This document shows positions 46,927 to 55,537 of a DNA stretch of 64,000 nucleotides, one piece after another. The number at the start of each line of letters is the position of its first letter. The stretch's first letter is position 1. Origin of the DNA: Olivibacter domesticus. GTDB taxonomy: Bacteria > Bacteroidota > Bacteroidia > Sphingobacteriales > Sphingobacteriaceae. The notes under the pieces were generated by a model that was given only the letters and a program-made list of their open reading frames with translations, was not told the DNA's origin and did not search any database. The stretch spans positions 310,001 to 374,000 of the forward strand of contig NZ_FOAF01000004.1 in the NCBI RefSeq assembly GCF_900109575.1. The letters are read 5' to 3'. Both the position numbers and the translations under genes were made by a program.

Positions 46927-49677
46927 TTAAAGAATACCGAGCTCCACACTGGTCTGTTCTTGACCGAGCGGAACAATATAAGCTCCGCGTTCTTGTTGAT
47001 ATTGCCCTTTTAATGAATACATCGCTCCCTCGCTCTCTCCACCTTGTTCTAAGCGAAGGAATGCTTTAGGCGTAAATTCATCTTTGGAAGCAAGTTTCAA
47101 CTGAATAGTTTTTGTATTTATATTATAGGAGACTTCGCTAAATCGACCAGCATCTAGCGTCAGCCATAATTGAGCAGGGGCGATAAACACCTTCGATTTA
47201 GCGGCGGTTGTTGGCGTCAAAATAATCGAGCCTTTCTTTTCGGTTAAATTTCCACCAAAACTTAACCATCCAAAAGTATTGTCCTTTATAATATAACTGG
47301 ATGTATTGATGGCATAGCCAAAAAAGCCACTTCCATAGTCGCCTGATAAGGCGTCATTCGCCAAGGTAGACGGATAGGAATGAAAGGCTGACGGACCAAA
47401 ACCATCTTTTGTAACGTTAGCTATGGATCCCATCAGACCGCCATAACCTACCCGGAGCAGATAAAGATCGTTGGGATGTTTACGATATTCTTTCAAAACA
47501 GGGATGGCATTTAAAGCAGAACCATAATGATGTATCTGACGCTCCACCCGTGCTATCTTACCGCCATATAGAAAATCCCAGTACCGGCGTGCATTGCCAT
47601 TGTAAGCCCAATGCGGCACAGTTGGCATATAAGCTAAAATAGCGCTTAATGTAACGGCCGCCTTATCATCATATCCAAAATAATCTGACCACATATAGAC
47701 TTCTTCTTGTCCAGTAGAATCCCAAGGCATTTCACTACCAAAAGGGTAATTTAAGGTACGCCAGTGATCTGCCCGCGCTTTCATTGTCAACTCTAAGGCT
47801 TGTGCCTCTTGCTGCATTCCTTCTGCTTTTAAATCCTTTAAGACCAAGAGAAAGATCGTTCCCTCCATTTGTCCAAACTGCGCATAATAAGGTGCCTGTT
47901 TTACCATTGCCATGCTCGTGTTGAATGCATTTTCGAGATACCATTGCCAATTTTTGTCGACAATTAAGCCCTGATGATAACGTGCCAAACGATAGAGCAC
48001 CCAATGCGCTGCGGTAACATGTGGGTAATTGTAAGACCGTCCTACATCATCAGCCCCTTTTTTATTCCAGGCCGACCATACCTTATAGTTAATAGTAGGA
48101 TCATAAGTGCCGGGAGGCATCGAATCGGGCTCATAATAAAATACACTTTTCTTTACACCATATTTTTGGGAACCTTCGCTGTGCTGAATATTTCCCCAAA
48201 GTGTTTGTTGCACAAATTCCTGTAGCTTAGCTAATTCCGCCTTATTTGGCTGCACCAACTGTTTCATGATGGCTTCCAGCCAACTGCCTGCACCGCCTTC
48301 ATCACTCAGACCGGCTACCCAAGCTCTACTATCCTGCGTAACCTGTTTTTGCTCCTGGTAATCGTAAGAAATAACCGAAGGATTTCTACCAAAGGGGTCA
48401 TTCGGTTGATTGAACCACTGTTTAGTCGTTAAAAAATGGCCAATGGAATCCATTATTTGTGTTTCGGGATTAATCACTTTATAATGAATTGTTTGCTCCA
48501 CTCCATCGGCATACCTTATAGTCACTCTTGCTTTGCCCCAGGTATTTGCAGATACCTCATACACTTCTAGGTTAGCTTTCTTTTTTATTTGTTTAAATGA
48601 TAAAGCTCCTTTAGGCAATACGGCTATTGAAAGAACTTTCTTTGGATACTTGATAAATAATTTTCCCGCTACATCTTTTGGCAGGACATAGCCCGGAACG
48701 CCGATGGTAACAGGGCGGAGATTCATTTCAAGCGATTTCTCTACTTGTTTAACATTTTCGGCAAGTACAAATTGCAAACCGTAGTTTATACTTTCATTGG
48801 GTTTTAGCAAAACTGAAGTAGGTTCATTCCACTGCTCTATCCCTTTCCATTCTTTTTCGGCATAAGCCTTACTGCACACCATCCATTCATAGAAACCTTC
48901 AAAAGTGATTCCACGTGGTGTTGGATCATCTAAGAGTGGACGATACGCTTCAAAAGGTGTCTTTCCGTAAGGTATTACCACTAAAGCTTCACCTTTGCCA
49001 CTCAAACGCGCTACTTGTAAATATCCAGCATCTTTACCTATATAAGGATCAAAGAACACATTTTTTGCATGTGCTTCATCGAGCGTTCGCTTCTGTAAAA
49101 TGTTGTTGAAGATCATAGGAATACCTAAAGCGCCAATTTCAACTATTTTATCTGATGTATTATGCAACTCAAACCGAAGCACTAATTTACCATCTATCTG
49201 CTCCCAATAACGATTAATTTTTAAAGGAATGTTAGCGGATAATGTATTCGTTAAATTAGCGGCTGCAAGTATGTTACCTGTTGGTTTAAGCGTTTCAACT
49301 GCTTTTCTATGTTTTGCTGTTGAAAATTCTTGCCACGCTCGCTGACCTGACGTTCTTAATCGTAAATTAAGGTCTCCCAGTTGATATAAGCCATCACCTT
49401 TTCTCAGATCTAATCTATCGCCCGGGGTGAAGTCGAAAGACAAATCACTCGTGGGATACAACGCTGCAACTGTTTGGGATTGTTTTACAAGCGCCAACTC
49501 GAAAGTTTTGGTTCGATGCTTCTGCATGCCTCCCTCAATGCCTAAAGTAGCAGGTCTTTTCGATAAGGCATCCCAAGGGTTTTGCGCATCAGAAACCTTT
49601 GCAACCAACAATAAGGCTGATATCATTACACTATTCTTAGCGATTGTAAGTAGCCGATTTTTTAAGGAATCACGCAT
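46927..49677 (-). CDS. DUF5695-type large secreted protein, possible carbohydrate-active enzyme
   Basis: A 916-residue protein starting at the ATG at 49677, which opens a signal peptide (about 1-32, ending KVSDAQ); an upstream start adds 15 residues before it. The N-terminal half is beta-rich. The second half (about 440-800) has the aromatic, helix-rich pattern of an (alpha/alpha)6 toroid (for example YPHVTAAHWVLYRLARYHQG and MWSDYFGYDDKAAVTLSAI), as in many glycosidases and lyases. I recall this family as DUF5695, common beside glycosidase genes in Bacteroidota, but no activity is known to me and I assign none. It shares the neighbourhood with GH127, facing it convergently. Confidence 0.75.
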   Translation of the reverse strand: MRDSLKNRLLTIAKNSVMISALLLVAKVSDAQNPWDALSKRPATLGIEGGMQKHRTKTFELALVKQSQTVAALYPTSDLSFDFTPGDRLDLRKGDGLYQLGDLNLRLRTSGQRAWQEFSTAKHRKAVETLKPTGNILAAANLTNTLSANIPLKINRYWEQIDGKLVLRFELHNTSDKIVEIGALGIPMIFNNILQKRTLDEAHAKNVFFDPYIGKDAGYLQVARLSGKGEALVVIPYGKTPFEAYRPLLDDPTPRGITFEGFYEWMVCSKAYAEKEWKGIEQWNEPTSVLLKPNESINYGLQFVLAENVKQVEKSLEMNLRPVTIGVPGYVLPKDVAGKLFIKYPKKVLSIAVLPKGALSFKQIKKKANLEVYEVSANTWGKARVTIRYADGVEQTIHYKVINPETQIMDSIGHFLTTKQWFNQPNDPFGRNPSVISYDYQEQKQVTQDSRAWVAGLSDEGGAGSWLEAIMKQLVQPNKAELAKLQEFVQQTLWGNIQHSEGSQKYGVKKSVFYYEPDSMPPGTYDPTINYKVWSAWNKKGADDVGRSYNYPHVTAAHWVLYRLARYHQGLIVDKNWQWYLENAFNTSMAMVKQAPYYAQFGQMEGTIFLLVLKDLKAEGMQQEAQALELTMKARADHWRTLNYPFGSEMPWDSTGQEEVYMWSDYFGYDDKAAVTLSAILAYMPTVPHWAYNGNARRYWDFLYGGKIARVERQIHHYGSALNAIPVLKEYRKHPNDLYLLRVGYGGLMGSIANVTKDGFGPSAFHSYPSTLANDALSGDYGSGFFGYAINTSSYIIKDNTFGWLSFGGNLTEKKGSIILTPTTAAKSKVFIAPAQLWLTLDAGRFSEVSYNINTKTIQLKLASKDEFTPKAFLRLEQGGESEGAMYSLKGQYQQERGAYIVPLGQEQTSVELGIL

Positions 49678-49801
49678 AGGAAAGGATTTTATTTCAGTAT
49701 TATACAAATGTATAAAAGACACTTATTTTCAAGAAGGCAGATTTGAATGAATGTTACTCTTATTTTAACACTGTGATCAAATGAATTTCGCCCGGATAAA
49801 C

Positions 49802-52051
49802 TTACCAAGCAGGCGGTTCAACATCCAATAAATGTTTCACAAAATAGTCCCTTCTTTTATGTTCACCGAAATCGCCTCCGGAAGAGTGCCCCATGCCCGG
49901 CACCATGATAAAATCAAAGTTCTTATTAGCTTTTATTAATGCATTCACTACTTGCAGGGTAGAGGAAGGGTCAACATTATCATCTAACTCTCCTACGATT
50001 AACATTAATTTCCCTTGCAATCGATACGCATTTTCCACGTTCGACGATTCTGCATAATGCGGTCCGATAGGATAACCCATCCATTGTTCATTCCACCACA
50101 TTTTATCCATCCGATTATCATGACAACCACAGGACGAAATCGCTACTTTATAAAATTCAGGGTGAAAAAGCATGGCACCAGCAGAACTTTGCCCACCTGC
50201 AGAAGTTCCATAAATTCCTACTTTACTAATATCCATATAGGAGTATTTCTTAGCCGCAGCTTTCATCCAAGCGATCCTATCGGGGAAACCGGCATCTTTT
50301 AAGTTCTTCCAACATACATCATGAAAGGCTTTTGAACGGTTAGAGGTTCCCATGCCATCCATCTGCACGACGATGAAACCTAGTTCGGCTAGTTCTTGTG
50401 CTCCATATGGCACTAGGGTTTGGAAGCTTTTTGGAACAAATGAACTGTGTGGACCGGCATAGATATACTCTATAACAGGATATTTTTTATTTTCATCGAA
50501 GTTAGTAGGCCGCACAATAATACCCCAGATATCCGTTTGGCCATCCCTGCCTTTTGCTGTAAACACTTCAGGCATCTTCCAGCCTATTGTCAGCAGAGAT
50601 TTAATATCCGCTTTTTCGAGTTCCATCAACACCTTTCCATCTACCGCGCTCCTTATTACTGTAACTGGTGGTGAGTCGATACGCGAATATTGATCGACAA
50701 AAGCAGCGGAATCTGTGGAAAAAGTGCCTTCGTGGTTGGCATTTTCCTTTGTCAAAGCCGTTAGTTCGCTTCCATCAAAATTAACACGATAATACTGAAC
50801 AAGATATGGATCTTGTCCTTTTTCCCTTCCGCTTGCTGCAAAAATAATCTGCCTCTTTGCCTCATCTACTATCACCACTTTTCGAACCACCCAATCTCCT
50901 TTCGTAATTTGGTTTTTAACTGTTCCGGTAATACCGTCATACAGATAAAGATGGTTCCAGCCATCCCGCTCTGACGCCCATATCAATTCTTTTCCATCAG
51001 CCACATCATAACGATATTTCTTACCACTATAGTCGATAAAAGTTTTACTTTGCTCGTCGATTAAAACCTTTGCAGCACCTGTTGTGGCATCCATTTCGAT
51101 GACACTATATCGCTGATGTCCTCGCTGGTTATATTCTACTGTAAATGAGCGACTATCTTTACGCCAATCCGGAAATGAAAGATCATATTGGTTAACTATC
51201 AAACTAGCTGGCAGGGTAAACATTTTTTTCTGCCCTATCAAAAACAGTGTAGGGGTACGTTGAGGTAACGCATCGCCAGGTTTTAGGTAATTACGTGTTT
51301 GTAACTTTGGCTGCAGTTGATCACTTGGCGATGATTCTATTAAATAGAGCGTATGATCTTCGTTTTTTCTCACTTTAGCTGCTACCAATTTTTTGCTATC
51401 GGGCGACCAGAACATATCGCTATCGTAGTATTCGCCCGTAGATCCATCAAAACTAAGCTGCATTTCCTTTTCAGATAAGCCATTCCGCTTTACATAAACG
51501 TTATAGTTTTTGATATAGGCGACCCACTGACTATCCGGTGAAAAACTCTTCTTATGTTGATCTTCTTTCATGCGTCCTCCCCAATAGCGATTCCCTTTAG
51601 CCAAACGTTCCGTAAATTCCTTATCCTCCCTTAGCTCATTAGTCGGAAGATTTAACCTCCATCCCTTATTAAATGCAGCAAACTGAAGTTGTTTAGATGA
51701 ATCTGGAAAACTAATTTGTGTGAGTGGTAGATCAGCTGGATTTACTACCTCTTTAGTTCCCTGCCTCAATTGCTGTGCTACGTTTTGATGATCGAAAGCC
51801 AGTTTTTTTTCGTTTTTCTTCCAATTGGCTATTATGAATTGCTTTCCCTCCCTGGTAGTTTTGCTATAAAAGACTTGATCTGTACCTTTCATCCACAAAA
51901 TACTAGCGGTTAAGTTGAGCGCTTTCCCTTTTACTAGTTGCCGCATATTATTTGCCCGTTCATAGTCGGCTTTAGTACCCTGAGCATTAAGAATTATAGC
52001 GTTAAAAATGAGAATTATCAGTAAGGAAGCAATATGTAAGAGGGTTTTCAT
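49802..52051 (-). CDS. DPP-IV-like S9 prolyl peptidase
   Basis: A 749-residue exported serine peptidase; I chose the ATG at 52051 because it starts a clear signal peptide (ending IILNAQ) and overlaps the permease stop. The propeller spans about 40-480. The triad is S617 in GIYGTSAGGQSS, Asp in VGELDDNVDP (690-691) and H722 in PGMGHSSGG. The canonical DPP-IV double-Glu motif is not obvious; NRYWGGRMKEDQ sits in its place, so specificity may differ from the DPP-IV at 20341. ATG and the upstream TGA share bases (ATGA), implying translational coupling in a DUF885-permease-peptidase operon. Confidence 0.9.
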   Translation of the reverse strand: MKTLLHIASLLIILIFNAIILNAQGTKADYERANNMRQLVKGKALNLTASILWMKGTDQVFYSKTTREGKQFIIANWKKNEKKLAFDHQNVAQQLRQGTKEVVNPADLPLTQISFPDSSKQLQFAAFNKGWRLNLPTNELREDKEFTERLAKGNRYWGGRMKEDQHKKSFSPDSQWVAYIKNYNVYVKRNGLSEKEMQLSFDGSTGEYYDSDMFWSPDSKKLVAAKVRKNEDHTLYLIESSPSDQLQPKLQTRNYLKPGDALPQRTPTLFLIGQKKMFTLPASLIVNQYDLSFPDWRKDSRSFTVEYNQRGHQRYSVIEMDATTGAAKVLIDEQSKTFIDYSGKKYRYDVADGKELIWASERDGWNHLYLYDGITGTVKNQITKGDWVVRKVVIVDEAKRQIIFAASGREKGQDPYLVQYYRVNFDGSELTALTKENANHEGTFSTDSAAFVDQYSRIDSPPVTVIRSAVDGKVLMELEKADIKSLLTIGWKMPEVFTAKGRDGQTDIWGIIVRPTNFDENKKYPVIEYIYAGPHSSFVPKSFQTLVPYGAQELAELGFIVVQMDGMGTSNRSKAFHDVCWKNLKDAGFPDRIAWMKAAAKKYSYMDISKVGIYGTSAGGQSSAGAMLFHPEFYKVAISSCGCHDNRMDKMWWNEQWMGYPIGPHYAESSNVENAYRLQGKLMLIVGELDDNVDPSSTLQVVNALIKANKNFDFIMVPGMGHSSGGDFGEHKRRDYFVKHLLDVEPPAW

Positions 52052-53517
52052 GCTATAATCTGTTTTTTTGCTATATAATAATATACTGGAATACCCGCTA
52101 AAGTAAGAAGAAGTCCTGGCCAAGTGTATTGCGGTTTGTAGATAATTAATAACAGACAAAAGGTTGTTCCCATTAAAATATAGATAATAGGTAATACCGG
52201 ATATCCGAAAGCTTTATAAGGGCGAGGATGATCTGGCTTTTTCTTTCGAAGAATAAAAATTCCGGCGATCGTCAGCATATAAAACAAAACCACCACAAAA
52301 GATATCATGTCTAATAGGTCGCCGTATTTACCACTTAAACACCATAAAGAAGCAATAATAGCCTGTAACCAAAGGGCTACTTCGGGAACAGCATTTTTAT
52401 TTAATGTACCCACCTTCTTGAAAAACACCCCTTCCTTTGCCATTGAATAATAAACACGCGCACCCGCCATAATCAGTCCATTGTTACAGCCGAAAGTAGA
52501 AACCATAATCATCAAAGCAATAATCACAGTACCCGATCCGCCAAAAATAACATGCGAAGCGGTAACTGCCACACGATCTTTTTCGGAAGCGGCCATTTCA
52601 GGCAAGGTTAACACACCCGTGTACATGATATTAGTAAGCATATACAGCAAGGTTACAAGAATGGTTCCCAATGCCAGACTCAAGCCAACATTGCGTTGTG
52701 GATTTTTAACTTCTCCTGCTATAAATGCCACGCTATGCCAAGAGTCGCTACTAAATATGGAGCCAACCATAGCTGCAGCAATAGCGCCAAAAGCGGCCAT
52801 GGTGGTATATATTTCAAACGATCCGTCGACATTTAGACGTTGCAGGTCCCATGTTATACCACTTAACCAGTTAGCTTTCCAGACCTCGGATTTTAAGGCC
52901 CACAGACCAAAAATAATCAACAAGGCTAATGAAAGGATCTTTGCCAAGGTAATAATGGTTTGCACCCATTTGGCATTGCTCACACCACGCGTATTAATAT
53001 ATGTAAGCAGCACAATAACGATTATACTTAATAGTTGCGCCGGCGAAATGGTTAAAAACCCGAGGTCTAACATGATCATATCTTCACTAACCTGTGGAAT
53101 TAAATAGGCTGTAAACTTTGCAAAGGCAACACCAACCGCTGCAATCGTAGCGGTTTGAATAACAGTAAAAAAACTCCAGCCATATAAAAAGCTGATAAGT
53201 GGATTATAGGCCTCTTTAAGGTAGATATATTGCCCTCCAGCCTTAGGGAACATGGAGCTTAACTCACCGTAACTCAGTGCGGCAGTTAGTGTCATAAAAC
53301 CGGTAATAAACCAAACGAACATTAGCCAACCTGCACTGCCCGTTTGACGGACAATATCTGCGCTTACTATAAAGATTCCTGACCCAATCATGCTTCCCGC
53401 TACCAACATCGTGGCATCGATAAGTCGTAAAGAAGGCTTGAATGATGGCTGACTACCACTCAAGGAATCAGAAACCTGATTTGATACTGTTTGAGAATCG
53501 CTTTTATTTGAAATCAT
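52048..53517 (-). CDS. APC-superfamily amino-acid permease
   Basis: A 489-residue inner-membrane transporter with about 12 helices after a polar 30-residue N-terminus. The helix-1 signature AGSMIGSGIFIVSADIV and the region LSYGELSSMFPKAGGQYIYLKEAY are typical of LAT/YfnA-type amino-acid permeases. Its start codon lies inside the end of the DUF885 gene (14-bp overlap) and its stop overlaps the next start, so the three genes should be translated together. It probably takes up amino acids released by the two flanking peptidases. Confidence 0.94.
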   Translation of the reverse strand: MISNKSDSQTVSNQVSDSLSGSQPSFKPSLRLIDATMLVAGSMIGSGIFIVSADIVRQTGSAGWLMFVWFITGFMTLTAALSYGELSSMFPKAGGQYIYLKEAYNPLISFLYGWSFFTVIQTATIAAVGVAFAKFTAYLIPQVSEDMIMLDLGFLTISPAQLLSIIVIVLLTYINTRGVSNAKWVQTIITLAKILSLALLIIFGLWALKSEVWKANWLSGITWDLQRLNVDGSFEIYTTMAAFGAIAAAMVGSIFSSDSWHSVAFIAGEVKNPQRNVGLSLALGTILVTLLYMLTNIMYTGVLTLPEMAASEKDRVAVTASHVIFGGSGTVIIALMIMVSTFGCNNGLIMAGARVYYSMAKEGVFFKKVGTLNKNAVPEVALWLQAIIASLWCLSGKYGDLLDMISFVVVLFYMLTIAGIFILRKKKPDHPRPYKAFGYPVLPIIYILMGTTFCLLLIIYKPQYTWPGLLLTLAGIPVYYYIAKKQIIA

Positions 53518-55288
53518 AGAATTTCCAAGTTGTTTTAAAATTTTTGGATAGCGCTTGTTTGGTGAGTACTGCCCGCATTAATTCAATAGGCATTTGATTT
53601 TCTTTCATAAAGGCGTCATGAAACTCCTTCATACTCATCTTACCACTATCTACCAACTCATGTTTTAATCCCATAATCTGAATCCCGCCAAGAAGATAGG
53701 CCGCTTGATAAAGTGGCGGATAATTTCCTTGGAAGGAACGCCTTACTTCCCCTTCTGCGTTTGCCTGTTCAAAACCTACACGATCGACCAAGAAATCGAT
53801 GCATTCTTGGGGCGACCATTTTCCTAAATGATAGTTGAGAGAGAAGATAATACGTGCACAACGATGCATGCGCCAGAACAACATTCCTATACGCTCCTCT
53901 GGCGTTTTGGCAAAACCATTCTCATATAGCAATAACTCCCAATAGAGCGCCCAACCTTCCGTATAAAATGGCGTATTAAATTCTCTCCGATAGGGCTTGT
54001 AACGACTATTCATAAAATACTGTAGATGATGCCCGGGGATAAGTTCATGCTGTACAGTACCCCTTGAAAAATAAGGATTATTTCCACGCATACTCATCAA
54101 TTTATCTTCATAAGACATCTCCGGAGTAGGATAAGATATGCTAATTTCTCTACCTCCAGTAAAGAATGGATTTACGAGTTGCCTTTCAGGTGTCATCATA
54201 ATCATACCCCAAGTCTCATCAGCCAATTCCGGCCAGGTAATCCAGTCGCGCTCGGTTATAAAAGATTTCGCATCGTTATATAACTTTACAATTAGCTCCG
54301 GTTGTTTTCCAACAGGCACATAACTATTTTTAACCTGCTCTTGTGCTTTTTTCCAATCGTCTCCAAAGCCCATTTCTTTAGAAGCTTTCAGCAATTCTTT
54401 ATCGCACCAAGCAAACTCCTGATTGGCAAGCGTAATCAACTCTTGCGGCGTATAAGGAATGAACTCTCGCTGTAACAGTTTATTCAGTGTTTCTTCTCCT
54501 ACAGGGTTACCTTTAATGCCACTTTTATCTGGTTTTTGGGTTGTTCTTATTTCACCATTCGCCACTAATGCTTCCCCATATTTACCCAAAAGAGAATCCA
54601 CCTCTTCATACGTTTTTGGTACCCACCAAGTAAATGCCGGGTCATAACCATTATAAAAACCGTATACGTTTTTTAATCTCGCCTGTAGTGCCGTAACCGC
54701 CTCTTGTGCAAAGACGGCCTGTTTCATATCAATTTTCGGCTGTTGAGGGAAGGTTTCTAATGTGCTTTTTAATGTTTTAGCTAGCATATTCAACTGCTTA
54801 GCTACTTTTTCGCCATCAATTGTATTTCCCCGTAGTCGTTCTTTTTCTAAGTCATAAACCATAGGTGCAAAAGGTATCAAAGCAGTTATATGCTCATACT
54901 CAGCCTCTTCTTCCTTTAGTTCTTCATCAAATCTTTCTATTTGATTTTTAAGTAGAATATAATCAACTTGCCCATTCACCTGAAGTTGCTCAAAAGGAAA
55001 TTGCTCGATCTCTTGAAGATAGGCCTGATTGATTTCTGCTAGTCTTTTACGTTGGGTAGGCGAGTTTAAGACGGGTTGATAAGAATAGCCACGAGGTGCT
55101 CGAGGCGAATAAAAATCAAGCAATGTACGTACATCCTGGTTATATCGGATAATAGTAGGCGCTAATTCACTTGTTTGACTATAAAAATCGGGGGCTTGTG
55201 CCTTTACTTCCTGCAGTTGAACTAAAAAGAAAAAGGCAAACACTACTTTTGATAGCTGTTGAACAGCTTTCGAATTAAAATTAATCAT
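53504..55288 (-). CDS. DUF885-family metallopeptidase-like protein, exported (second copy)
   Basis: A 594-residue protein with a signal peptide (about 1-31, ending EVKAQ). The zinc-type motif is HELIPGH (His414, Glu415, His420) with downstream Glu444 in FYTEGWALYW. It is clearly paralogous to the 24804-26552 gene, sharing long identical stretches such as FYNGYDPAFTWWVP and ETWGMIMM. It opens the operon with the permease and the DPP-IV-like gene. Predicted as a periplasmic peptidase or dipeptidase by family and context; the exact reaction is unknown. Confidence 0.88.
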   Translation of the reverse strand: MINFNSKAVQQLSKVVFAFFFLVQLQEVKAQAPDFYSQTSELAPTIIRYNQDVRTLLDFYSPRAPRGYSYQPVLNSPTQRKRLAEINQAYLQEIEQFPFEQLQVNGQVDYILLKNQIERFDEELKEEEAEYEHITALIPFAPMVYDLEKERLRGNTIDGEKVAKQLNMLAKTLKSTLETFPQQPKIDMKQAVFAQEAVTALQARLKNVYGFYNGYDPAFTWWVPKTYEEVDSLLGKYGEALVANGEIRTTQKPDKSGIKGNPVGEETLNKLLQREFIPYTPQELITLANQEFAWCDKELLKASKEMGFGDDWKKAQEQVKNSYVPVGKQPELIVKLYNDAKSFITERDWITWPELADETWGMIMMTPERQLVNPFFTGGREISISYPTPEMSYEDKLMSMRGNNPYFSRGTVQHELIPGHHLQYFMNSRYKPYRREFNTPFYTEGWALYWELLLYENGFAKTPEERIGMLFWRMHRCARIIFSLNYHLGKWSPQECIDFLVDRVGFEQANAEGEVRRSFQGNYPPLYQAAYLLGGIQIMGLKHELVDSGKMSMKEFHDAFMKENQMPIELMRAVLTKQALSKNFKTTWKFYDFK

Positions 55289-55462
55289 TCTCTTTGCTAT
55301 TTGTAAATTATATTTTAAATCAGCCTTATTTATGGCAGATTGCCCTAAGTAAAATGGAGGTTTATATCTTTTAAATTGTTAGCAAGAGCAAATATAATTT
55401 TATAGCAAGGTAATAAACTATCATATATTAACCAGTTATTACCTTATTTAAATCAATTACAT

Positions 55463-55498
55463 AAAAAAAGTGGTGTACGAAAGTACACCACTTTTTTA
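55463..55498. terminator. Bidirectional terminator-like hairpin with GAAA tetraloop
   Basis: GTGGTGTAC (55470-55478), a GAAA loop and GTACACCAC (55483-55491) form a perfect 9-bp stem flanked by seven A and six T. It terminates the arabinose locus ending with the GH97 gene at 55538. The 55289-55462 stretch before the DUF885 gene shows only a -7-like TATATTTG on the minus strand at 55396-55389. Confidence 0.92.
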
Positions 55499-55537
55499 TT
55501 GAATTCTTTTTTATTCGTTTACTTTTATCAATGCTTC

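Noticed and set aside
52481-53107. 208-codon plus-strand open frame
   Set aside because: It lies antisense within the amino-acid permease gene, which has clear family motifs; treated as a shadow frame.
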